From Acrasis kona (Eukaryota; Heterolobosea; Eutetramitea; Acrasida; Acrasidae), in the NCBI GenBank assembly GCA_026419775.2, contig JAOPGA020000819.1:55591-119590 (forward strand): a stretch of DNA of 64,000 nt, written 5' to 3'. Positions within the stretch are counted from its first letter, which is position 1, and every line of letters begins with the position of its first letter. Below the pieces are notes generated by a model. That model saw only the letters and a list, made by a program, of their open reading frames with translations. It was not told the origin of the DNA and made no database searches. Below, in pieces: positions 11,500 to 21,353 of the stretch. A program made the translations under genes and the position numbers.

Positions 11500-11792
11500 G
11501 GGACATTGAATGGTCATAATAAAGCAGTCTTGAAAATTATTCTAAAAGATGGTAGATTAGCAAGGACAGTGCAAAAGACGTTGACTGGACATGAAGATGC
11601 CATCATTTCAAAAATACAACTGCAAGATGGTGGAGTAGCAAGTGGGAGTGAAGACAAAACTATTAAGATATGGGACATGGTTAGCGGTCATTGTGGAACG
11701 ACAATCAAGATGCTTTTATAATTACGCAACTCGATCATGGTAGAATAGCTGGTCAGGTAATCGATGAATCAATAATCAAAATATGGAGTTAA
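11500..11792 (+). pseudogene. Decayed WD40-repeat fragment
   Basis: The + strand encodes clear WD40 sequence (TLTGHEDAIISKIQLQDGG, then VASGSEDKTIKIWD) after a weaker upstream blade. The frame stops near 11721. The next blade continues in another frame (QDAFIITQLDHGRIAG to SIIKIWS, ending at 11792). There is no good start codon and no upstream exon, so I read this as a remnant of a WD40 gene with at least one frame break. An expressed small WD40 protein with unrecognised splicing is the alternative. Confidence 0.6.
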
Positions 11793-12102
11793 TGGTACAC
11801 ATTAAAAATTTTACAACTTGTTGAGGAAACCTTATGACCATATATACGGCACTCTTAACAATAGCACTAGAGCCATCGTTGGCACCAATCCCCTGTCAAG
11901 TATGTTTATTAGGGATCCGTGACCGTTATTAAACGCGAAACGACTGATACTGATCACTGTACATCACCCAATCCTCTTTAGTCACCACATAAGGGATATT
12001 TTTAAAAAATTAATAATAAATATAGATAAACTTAAACTTAAACGGGGAAGTATAAAAGTGGGGCAGTATTGATATTTAGCGCGACAAACCTAGCAGCTAC
12101 CA
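11793..12102. other. Spacer before the ZSWIM-like gene; nothing recognised
   Basis: AT-rich 310-bp spacer without a supported open frame. It presumably holds the promoter of the gene starting at 12103. No TATA box or other element is convincing. Confidence 0.3.
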
Positions 12103-15100
12103 ATGTCCGATCAAAATCACAATTTTTATGATCCTAATGCCATTCCAATCATCGAAGAAGCAGTTATTCACACGTACAGCGACCATAGTACATTTGAGGA
12201 AGCCATGGGGTTATACCCATCAATAGACGACGCTCTCTACTTTACCGATTTTGGAAAATTAACGTGTAAAGTTAAATCAAGATATTCAGTATGCGCTCTC
12301 TTTTATAAGAATAGAGTAACAAGCGTCAAATGCTCTTCTGAAGCATGTAGCATGAAAGTATTATGGTGCGCTCACGTATGCGCTGCTCTATTACTTTTAA
12401 TCAAAACTCCTACCAAAGTAACTCACTATGGACGTTTCTGTCAAGATCTCTGTCAGTATTCCTCAGAGGAACTTTCTTCTGCGTTCATGAACTTGATAAG
12501 GAACAACGCGGCATTCGCCATCCCCATATCGACCGAATTGTCACAATATAAAAGTGGGGAAAGAAGTTTAACAAAACCACCTGATCCATTGAAATCACTA
12601 CCTGCTGTTAATCTGCTCACTGCACCTGAAATCAATTTAAAAGCAGCCAAAAGAAGTATCAAAAAGGCAATTGAAGAATACAAGGAGGGAGCATTGAATA
12701 AAGAGAGTTGTACTTGTGGATTTCAAGATTCAGAAGAAAAGGAGTGGGATTATAGCGACGGCGAAGATGATAAACCTATATCATGCCGATGCCAATTACT
12801 TCTAAAAAGACAATACAACTCGACACATCTCTTTAAAGTCTTTGAAGAGGAAATGAAATTGGCGAAGCGTCTACATGAAGCCAAAGACTTTGATAATGCA
12901 AAAAGTCTATTGAAATTGGTTGGAAAGTACGTGATTGATTTTGATCCAGATGATGTATCAAAACAACTTGATGTTGATGAAGAAATAAAGGTAATAAAGG
13001 ATGCAGATGCCGCTATGAATCGCAAATCATTCATTTTAGACCTGAATAATTATATTACTAGAATGATGCTTTCTTTTGAAATTACGGATCAACAAAGAAT
13101 TGAGTGGACGCCTCTTCTACACTCATGGAGAACAAATGAGGAGTTGCTGCTACCTGCTTATCAAGCCAATGTAATGGGATGGAGTAGTGCTTTGATAAAA
13201 CAAGTGTTACTTGGTAATGTATTAGATCTGCAGAATCAGATTGAAGATTCATTGGTGATTCAAATTCGTTTGGATGCTTTAATAAAGGAAAATAGACTGT
13301 TAGAGGCATACTATTATGCAACTGTATCTAGAAGATTCATTACAAGCTGTTTGTTGTTAATAAGAATGAAAACAATCGATGATTGCTACCGACACATTCA
13401 TCAACATATTGGAAAATTATCTAGTGATTGTTTGGGGCTGATTGCTCTTGATATAATAACTCCTTTCGATGAATCGTCATTCAAAGATGTCATTCACAAT
13501 GAAACGCTGCTATCGCTATTAAGCGAAGACAATCACTTTGTGTTTAGAAATGAAATAAACTCATCTGTGTTGATTCATGTCCAAGAAAAATATTTTGATA
13601 AAATTATAAATGATAAGAAGATCATGGATGATATGACCATCGGTTCTTGTAGAAAGTTATTTATTAATGTTGTCGACTGGTCTATTAAATGTGATCCTCC
13701 AAATGAATCTTTGATCGCTCTATCCATATTTTTATCAAAGAAGTTAATGCCTGCCCAACAAGACGAAGTAGTCAATCAACTATCATCTATTGTTCATCGC
13801 TCTAGAAAACATGAGAATATCATTGCTATTTTGGAATGTTTGAAAAATAAATCTCCTGCAGAATCTCTAAAGAAGGGGCTCGAATGTTGTCACGTGTCTC
13901 CAGAGATCTTTAATTGGACGATGGACCAAGTGGCAAATATTACATCCCCATATCATTCTCTTATTGTTCCGATAAGTGAAAGAATATTAGAATCGCTTGA
14001 AAAAATACCACCAAGTGACAACAGTATAGAATGCTTATTAAATATGTGCCACTTAGTGGACAATCAAACGAAAATGAAATTGTTGTTTATCGCGCTGTCC
14101 CATGAACTGGATCATAGTGAACAAAACAAACGACCCCTCAACTCTGAAATCATCATTGAAATTCTTCAAACAGCGATTGATAATAACTACGACGACAATG
14201 AAGCGGCACTTGTTGTAGATGAGATTATACGTTCCATTGGGTGCATAAGATCTGAAGAACCTAATACAAGACCCTTATTGACCTGTCACAAGTTTTTATT
14301 TCAGAAGAAAGATTTTTCAAAACAAAGTCACAATCTGTTATATTTAGTTTTTCGCAATCACTTCAAGACACTCAATAAACGTTTGCGACCAAGTATTTCC
14401 GCTCTTGACTGCGGTTGTGATTATTGTCAACAAATCAATGTTCTTATCAAAAAAAGTCCACCAAATCTGATAAAATTTACGAATATCACCAAATCAACAA
14501 GACATCACATTTATTCTTCAATCTGTTATCGTTGGCAATTGCTTTGTAACATCGACGACCAACAGCAACAATCTTCCCCTGCAAATAGTATTGCCGATTT
14601 AACTGTAATCAATAGATCAATTGTAGAGGACGAAAGAAAACAACTATTAAAGAATCTCATTAAAGCGGTTATAGAACAATCTCCTAACAGGGAGATAACG
14701 GTTAGAAACCTTTTGAGTGACATAACAGAGAATTTCTACTCAATGGAACATCTACAACTTGTTTATGATGCTTTAAATAACCAATCCGATCCCAGTTGCG
14801 ATCAAGTAGTAATCTCAATAGGAAAATCCATCATACAAAAGACACATAAATTATCTGAGAAGGTCGCTATAGCGAAACAACTCTTCATATCTGCTAATCG
14901 AATTGGAGATTTTAAAAGTGCATTTTACTTTGCCAGTCTAGTTTTTGAAAAATCACCCACTCTTGATCATTATAAGCAAGTTCAACAAGTAGCCACCTTA
15001 GTCGACCAGTCGTCATGGAGAGATGACCTGTTGATGCGAGCTGTCAAGTACAATAGCGATGATATATCCACCCTAAAAGTTATATTGGACTGTTTATACT

Positions 15101-15375
15101 CTGAGTCTAGATTTAAAGAGGCCCATGTGTTAATACAACACTTTAAAAATAAAAGTATTTTTATCCCCTTGTTGATATACGAGATTGAGGCACTCTCGGA
15201 AAGAATGGCTTCTATTGAGCTTGTAAAGCATGTAACTGGAGACGATGTGAGTAATTTGTTAAAAAATGACGCAGTTGAGCCTAAAGCGAGTGTTGCCTGT
15301 GAGTCACTAGTAAAATCCTATATTAGTAGTGGTTACGTTATCCTAATACGTGACGCCATTGTCAACAGAACATAA
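12103..15375 (+). CDS. ZSWIM-like (SWIM zinc-finger) protein
   Basis: Uninterrupted frame of 1090 aa. The N-terminal ~150 residues resemble the SWIM-domain region of the ZSWIM4/5/6/8 group: KVKSRYSVCALFYKNRV, then a Cys-rich CSSEACSMKVLWCAHVCAALL that gives the zinc ligands, then an LSQ-like helix segment (FCQDLCQYSSEELSSAFMNLI). In animals ZSWIM proteins act as substrate receptors for Cullin-RING ligases. Whether this one does is inference, and no Elongin or Cullin box is evident. The rest is helical with acidic and Cys-containing patches (CTCGFQDSEEKEWDYSDGEDD, SCRCQ) and a Cys cluster (DCGCDYCQQ) near residue 770. Family membership is likely; orthology to a particular ZSWIM is not claimed. 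Confidence 0.7.
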   Translation: MSDQNHNFYDPNAIPIIEEAVIHTYSDHSTFEEAMGLYPSIDDALYFTDFGKLTCKVKSRYSVCALFYKNRVTSVKCSSEACSMKVLWCAHVCAALLLLIKTPTKVTHYGRFCQDLCQYSSEELSSAFMNLIRNNAAFAIPISTELSQYKSGERSLTKPPDPLKSLPAVNLLTAPEINLKAAKRSIKKAIEEYKEGALNKESCTCGFQDSEEKEWDYSDGEDDKPISCRCQLLLKRQYNSTHLFKVFEEEMKLAKRLHEAKDFDNAKSLLKLVGKYVIDFDPDDVSKQLDVDEEIKVIKDADAAMNRKSFILDLNNYITRMMLSFEITDQQRIEWTPLLHSWRTNEELLLPAYQANVMGWSSALIKQVLLGNVLDLQNQIEDSLVIQIRLDALIKENRLLEAYYYATVSRRFITSCLLLIRMKTIDDCYRHIHQHIGKLSSDCLGLIALDIITPFDESSFKDVIHNETLLSLLSEDNHFVFRNEINSSVLIHVQEKYFDKIINDKKIMDDMTIGSCRKLFINVVDWSIKCDPPNESLIALSIFLSKKLMPAQQDEVVNQLSSIVHRSRKHENIIAILECLKNKSPAESLKKGLECCHVSPEIFNWTMDQVANITSPYHSLIVPISERILESLEKIPPSDNSIECLLNMCHLVDNQTKMKLLFIALSHELDHSEQNKRPLNSEIIIEILQTAIDNNYDDNEAALVVDEIIRSIGCIRSEEPNTRPLLTCHKFLFQKKDFSKQSHNLLYLVFRNHFKTLNKRLRPSISALDCGCDYCQQINVLIKKSPPNLIKFTNITKSTRHHIYSSICYRWQLLCNIDDQQQQSSPANSIADLTVINRSIVEDERKQLLKNLIKAVIEQSPNREITVRNLLSDITENFYSMEHLQLVYDALNNQSDPSCDQVVISIGKSIIQKTHKLSEKVAIAKQLFISANRIGDFKSAFYFASLVFEKSPTLDHYKQVQQVATLVDQSSWRDDLLMRAVKYNSDDISTLKVILDCLYSESRFKEAHVLIQHFKNKSIFIPLLIYEIEALSERMASIELVKHVTGDDVSNLLKNDAVEPKASVACESLVKSYISSGYVILIRDAIVNRT

Positions 15376-15605
15376 AGGTAAAACATTGCTTTTAATAAAA
15401 TAAGGGCTGAAAGAATGGTTGGGTATCGAAATTATTATCATAACCTGAATAAATACATCTTTTTTCACGACGCGTTTTCTTTCAAATTCGATCGAATTTA
15501 AATATAACCTAGGAACTCATATGTCTTCGTAAAGGAGACATAATAATAACCACTGGGTCAAATTGATCGTTCAAACATCAAACTAATCGATTTATTGCGG
15601 TGATA

Positions 15606-16772
15606 ATGGATATTGTTACAATCCATCTAATTTTTTGTAACCAATTGTTACCGCGTTTATTGAGACCGCCAAACAAAAATGCGACAGTTGAAAATAAATT
15701 CAAACAATCAAACATGACACACATCTCATATGACAAGGAGTTGGTTGAGGAGTATGTTAAGAAAATTCAATATGTGAAGCCAGAGGGTTCTGAAAATCAG
15801 GATGACAAAACTAAACCTTCCATTGCCCCAACCATAGGACCCTACTATGACGCCATGTTGGGTTGTGCTAGATGGACCATTCCTGTTCATGAGCATGGCC
15901 ATGTTACTTTAGTCGACATGATGCCGAGATTGGTTCCAATTGGTCAAACCCCTGATTTTGCTGTTGTTCAGGCGGCAAGAGTATCATACGGTGCAGGAAC
16001 CAAGAAATCTACCGAGGACACAGGATTGATCCGTTACTTAATCAGACACAGACATACAACACCCTCCGAGATGGTAGAGTTCAAATTCCACTGTAAGATG
16101 CCAATATTTGTTGCAAGACAATGGATTAGACACCGCACTGCAAGTGTGAATGAGGTATGCTTACATTAATTTTAAGTATCGAATCTAACACATGTGCAGT
16201 ATTCCGCAAGATACTCCATTGTCAAAGATGAGTTTTACGTTCCAGAGCACATACATGGACAAAGTTCCTCAAACAATCAAGGAAGCAACACTGCCCTAAC
16301 CTTCGATGAACACCTGGAGAAGATTGAATCGCTCGTCAGGGACTCATACAACGCCTACGACGCTATGGTTAAGGACGGCGTTGCAAGAGAACAAGCACGT
16401 ATGGTTCTCCCAACAAATGTATATACCGAGTGGTACTGGAAGATTGACTTGCATAACTTGATGCACTTCTTGAGCTTGAGGATGGACAAACATGCCCAAA
16501 AAGAAATCCAAGACTTCTCACTGGCAATGTTTGCCATTGTTCGCGAAATCATCCCCGTGAGCATGCAAGCCTTTGTGGACTATCGCCTTGATGGTGTCTT
16601 TTTGACCCGCCTTGAGGTCGAGGCTTTACAAAACCAGTCGTTGGTGCTAAACACCAAAAATAAACGCGAGACTGATGAGTGGGTGGATAAAGCCAAGAAC
16701 AGGTTAGGGTTAGGGTGGGCTCAGGACAAGAAAGATGAAGGAACCGAGGAACCCCTTTCGAACGGTCACTAA
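15606..16772 (+). CDS. thyX: Flavin-dependent thymidylate synthase ThyX
   Basis: Makes dTMP from dUMP using methylene-tetrahydrofolate, FAD and NADPH, an alternative to classical ThyA/TS. Exons are 15606-16154 and 16200-16772 (45-nt intron, phase 0), up to 373 aa. The intron falls inside the ThyX signature. After splicing it reads [15 protein letters not shown], a full match to RHRxxSxNExSxRYS. Flanking blocks also fit ([61 protein letters not shown]). The first ~90 residues are extra relative to bacterial ThyX (220-260 aa). Translation could instead start at the ATG at 15714. The hydrophobic/Arg-containing stretch after 15606 might be an organelle signal. ThyX is rare in eukaryotes (Dictyostelium has one), so gene transfer from bacteria is plausible. 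Confidence 0.95.
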
Positions 16773-16927
16773 CGTAGTTGTATGTAATAAATGTAAAGAA
16801 ATCATTTCCAGAATTATTCCAATCACCATATTTAAATACGTCAAAATAACCCCTTGTCAACCAAACATTTACAGCTTTTACCCTGTTGAGAGTGACCGAG
16901 TCAAGAACGATAGTAATTAAAACTGAT

Positions 16928-19238
16928 ATGGGATGCGGAATCTCACTCATCAAATCACAATATGAAGACGGTGACAAGGCTGTACAATTTGATGAAGTTT
17001 ATGGAGCAGATTTACTGAGCAAAATCGATTCATTCAGGTACAGCTCCCTCAAACCACTTACCATGCCGACTAGAGATGATGCTGGTGAGAGAGAATTCGT
17101 GTCGTACTCCCCTATTGCTGACGCAATCGAATCATTTCAAACTGAAGTCTGCGAAACAAATTTTAATCTAGTGGATAATGCAAGAAGCTTAGTAGAAGAT
17201 ATACAAAAACTCATATATCGCGAAATACACTTGGAGGGAAGTAAGCCACGCCTCACAATCTCGAACAAACAACATTTTGACTTAATTATAACGATTTGTA
17301 TGGCGAGTGGAGAGCGATATGTGACGTACGGACACGCAGCTGTTTTTGCTGCAAGAAGCGCTCACTTTGCATCTCTATTGTCGCCGCTAGTTTTGAATCC
17401 TAGTTCATTAGGGCCGCTGACTTCAAACTTTTCAAAACAGAACTCCTTGTTCGACAAGATGAATGAAATCTCTATAGACATGCCTGGACTAGTGCATGAC
17501 GTTGATAGTTTTATGATCGTGTTGGAGTACTTATACGCCAGTTATTTCGAACCAAATTTTATTAAACTATTCCAAACGTGTTCAGAAAACAGCAACTTGA
17601 AGAAGTTAGTTGAAGTTTTGGCTCTATCTCATGAGTATCAATTGAAGGCTCTTCAGAAAGTGTGCCAGTTTCACATTGTTAAAATCATCAATACAAACAA
17701 GGGTAGATTTACAAGTTTTACAGATTTTATAGATACATTGATCCCAGACATTTCAAAAAATCATTTGGACGCGAACGTCAAGTTGAAGGTAGACCTAGAG
17801 GGTCTATATAAGGATAGTTATAGTATGTTTACGATATAGTTTTCATTCTAACATTATAAAGAAATGTTGAGGAGCCTCCTTCCATCTCCAGCTCAGATGA
17901 AATCGCAACTTGAGAGTGATTATGAAAAAATGTACATTAGAAGCAATACTTCTAGCTGTATTGGAATGTCATCCCTCGATTATTCAGATATACATTTCAC
18001 AATATACCTGGATAGAGCATCAAGATCATTTGCATCTTCTGAGTCAATGCCAAACATTGTTGTCACAGCTTTACCTCCACTAAGGACTTCACCAACCAAC
18101 AAGGCTCGCAAACTATTTAGAGTGCACAAGGCTATATTATGCACTCGGTGTGACTACTTCAAGGATTGGTTTGAGAATGACCAAGCGAATTCAAATATAG
18201 CACTAACAGGAGACGTTGATTTGAACGTTATCAAAGCATTTGTACATTTCATATACACAGACAAGCTAAAAGAAACTAATATTGATATTGTAAAGAAAGT
18301 GTAAGAAGAACATCCATTTTGCATCTGACATTTGTAGCGTTTCATTAGCCAACAAATACCGAATACCTCGGCTTAAGCAGTTATGTATAACGGCGATAAT
18401 TAAGAGCGTAAATGAATTAAATGCCCTGTCAGAATTGCAATATATTGATCGTTTGGACGAGGTAGACGAACATTTAAGACTACTCACATTGTATAAACTT
18501 GCATCACTATATCCCAAACTGGCTATGGTTGCAAATTCAGGCCCAACATCTCCACCCAATGAGGCCCTACCACATGGTGATACACTTAAAATGCTCTACC
18601 GGAGGCTTAGCAATAGAATAATTTGGAAGAGAAGTGTCACAAGCCACAATCCTCTTGATAAATTCATAAAACACAATAGATACAGAAGAAAAAGTTTAGC
18701 ATATGCAGCGAGGTGTGGCGGTACTTTTCACCTAACTGTTGGTGTTATTGGGACAGGAAGCGGGTGCGGTTGCAAGACAATAATATCTTCCATGCGTAAA
18801 TTATCTGAGCAGGGTGTCAGGATTGATGGAATTCGGGTAACATTAAACTTTATGAGACTGACAAGCCAGCCTCAAGAAGTAGATGTGCTTTATGAGTCAT
18901 GCGATGGTTTCTTCATTGTATTTAGTCTAATAGACAATCACACACTCAACAACATTGGAGCCATTAGAGACAACATACACCAACTGGGTCAAGACAAAGC
19001 AGCCGTTCTAATTGGAAACAAGAATGATTTGATTGTCGAGAGTTTTGTGAAGGGAGCTTGTGTTGATGTCAAAGATGCCATAAATATCGCACAAAAGTTA
19101 AAATTACCTTACATAGAGACAAACGCCAAGGAAAACATTAATACAAGTGAATGTCTGGTACAGGTAGTCAAGGAAATATTTTTGAACTTTCAAGTGTCCA
19201 ATGCGTTAGCAGTCCCAGGCTCGTCTCCTTCAATTTAA
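16928..19238 (+). CDS. BTB-BTB-GTPase-like fusion protein (RhoBTB-related, inverted order)
   Basis: Exons are 16928-17822, 17862-18300 and 18338-19238 (introns 39 and 37 nt), 744 aa. I chose the ATG at 16928 because it gives MGCGISL, a typical myristoylation/palmitoylation start. Order: BTB 1 around residues 115-270 (HFDLIITICMASGERYVTYGHAA... LEYLYASYF), BTB 2 around 310-460 (FRVHKAILCTRCDYFKDWF... VHFIYTDKLKET), then a Ras-like domain in the last ~190 residues. The G domain keeps NKND (G4) and ETNAK (G5). Its P-loop reads GSGCGCKT (Gly before Lys is Cys), the switch I segment is missing, and the DTAGQ position reads RLTSQ. RhoBTB proteins of animals and Dictyostelium have GTPase-BTB-BTB, so the order is reversed here. 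It may act as a Cullin-3 adaptor; that is inference. Confidence 0.83.
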
Positions 19239-19410
19239 AAGCACCTCTACAAAAGATCTGTTATGTAATCAACTTATAACATACCTTCGGAACATGTTTC
19301 AGGCTACCCACGTTATTATTGAATTAAATTATTTTTCACTTCCGCTCTTCTTCAATACTTTGTAATTAATTCAGAATTTCTGTTGAACCTACCGTGTTAA
19401 ATTAAACAAA

Positions 19411-20697
19411 ATGAGCAACCACGAGGATGAAATAGATACTGACTCTGAATCGATTGATGATACAACGGAGACCAACAAAATAGAAAAGACATTTCAAGTC
19501 AAGGTTGTCGCTGGAACATATGATTCAACCCTTTGTGGGTGGGAATTCGCCATTTCAACACAATTAGACTTTGATAAAATGTTTGACGCCAAAGTTGACG
19601 ATGAAAAAGACGAACATGATGATGAAAAAGACGATGAAAAAGATGACGAACAAGATGAAAAAACAGAAAACAAGGACACGTCCGAACAAGATGACAAAAA
19701 AGACCAGGATATGGATGAAGATGTAGAGGGCTCTAGCAGTGACGAGGTAGAGGGTGTTGAGTTTAACGAGTTATTTGCTGTCAGACCACACAGCGGAAGC
19801 GTTAACAGAGTCACAGTGTTTGGTCAGTGGATGGCCACTGGTGGGTACGACGAGAACATTGTTTTATATAACGTTGGCAAACAGAAAGAAGAAGCCGTGA
19901 TCCATCACATGGAAGGTTCCATAACACATTTGCATCTATTCGAGAAATTCTTATTCTGCTCAACAACACACGGAGTCGTCTCCATCCATGAGTTTTCAAA
20001 ACACTGGGAGAAGATTTGGCAAGAAACAGCACACAAGGGTGGCGGATGTAAACACTTTGCGATCCATCCCTCAGGAAGGTTCATGCTTACAGTTGGTGAA
20101 AATGATCACAAACTCAAATTATGGAATCTCATCACGGGTCAGCTAGCCTACAAGATTAATGTTGGAGGAGGATCCATGGTGGTTGATGCCATTCACTTCT
20201 CTCCCAGCGGCGACTCGTACTGCGTTGTGTCGAGAGATTGCTTTTACGTTTATGACACAGAGTCATGTGTTCTGATACATAGTCAAACAATAAAACCACA
20301 AAAACAAGACGAAGATGATGTAGTTCCAGCCCATTTACGCGTCACTTGCCTAAAGTACTTGTCCGAAATGCTTATCGTGACTGGTAGTGATGACAAAAAC
20401 TTGTACGTTTGGAACATTCTCGAAGGAAAATTGATCCACGTTCTTCACATGCACACAAATCGTGTAAAGGACGTTGACGTGATGGAGATTGATGTTGGCG
20501 AGTTTATACTGGTGTCGGTGGATAGTGATGGAGGCATGGCTTTGTGGCGTGTATCTGATGAGGTTGCACTTTTGGAGGGATTTGTAGACACTGGGGCCCG
20601 TTTGACATCCGTCGCTCTTGTTAAACCGAGTGAAGTTTCAAAGTTCGTTAAGCAGCGCTACAAGTTGTTCAAAAAGAAATATAATCTAGAAGAATAA
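19411..20697 (+). CDS. Mak11/PAK1IP1-like WD40 protein (60S ribosome biogenesis)
   Basis: Single-exon protein of 428 aa with a WD40 propeller. The start of the propeller (FQVKVVAGTYDSTLCGWEF) and the blades HSGSVNRVTVFGQWMATGG, EGSITHLHLFEKFLF, FAIHPSGRFMLTVGEND and KLKLWNLITGQLAYKINVGG match the Mak11/PAK1IP1 family. That family acts in nucleolar pre-60S assembly (Rlp24 recruitment in yeast). Between the first and second blade there is an acidic Asp/Glu/Lys insert (about 19590-19760) containing tandem GATGAAAAAGAC-like 12-mers at DNA level. AATAAA overlaps the stop codon. Human PAK1IP1 has 392 aa, so the length is consistent after allowing for the insert. Confidence 0.82.
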   Translation: MSNHEDEIDTDSESIDDTTETNKIEKTFQVKVVAGTYDSTLCGWEFAISTQLDFDKMFDAKVDDEKDEHDDEKDDEKDDEQDEKTENKDTSEQDDKKDQDMDEDVEGSSSDEVEGVEFNELFAVRPHSGSVNRVTVFGQWMATGGYDENIVLYNVGKQKEEAVIHHMEGSITHLHLFEKFLFCSTTHGVVSIHEFSKHWEKIWQETAHKGGGCKHFAIHPSGRFMLTVGENDHKLKLWNLITGQLAYKINVGGGSMVVDAIHFSPSGDSYCVVSRDCFYVYDTESCVLIHSQTIKPQKQDEDDVVPAHLRVTCLKYLSEMLIVTGSDDKNLYVWNILEGKLIHVLHMHTNRVKDVDVMEIDVGEFILVSVDSDGGMALWRVSDEVALLEGFVDTGARLTSVALVKPSEVSKFVKQRYKLFKKKYNLEE

Positions 20698-20733
20698 AAT
20701 GTGTATTTAATACAAAGTTTGTTTTTATAAAAG

Positions 20734-21135
<402 letters not shown>

Positions 21136-21353
21136 GTTGTTGTTTGTTCAAAAAGTACGTGCTTCGGTTGACTTAAAAGAATATTGTAGTCGACCATTCC
21201 AATTAGATTCGGAGTTGGTTCATCTTCAAAATAGAGAACGAAATTACAGGTATGGTTCAAGTGTGAAATCAGAAATAGATCGTTAGTGAAATCACGATTT
21301 GGAAAACAAATCATACTGAATGATAAATACCAATAATTGTGATTTAATATGAT

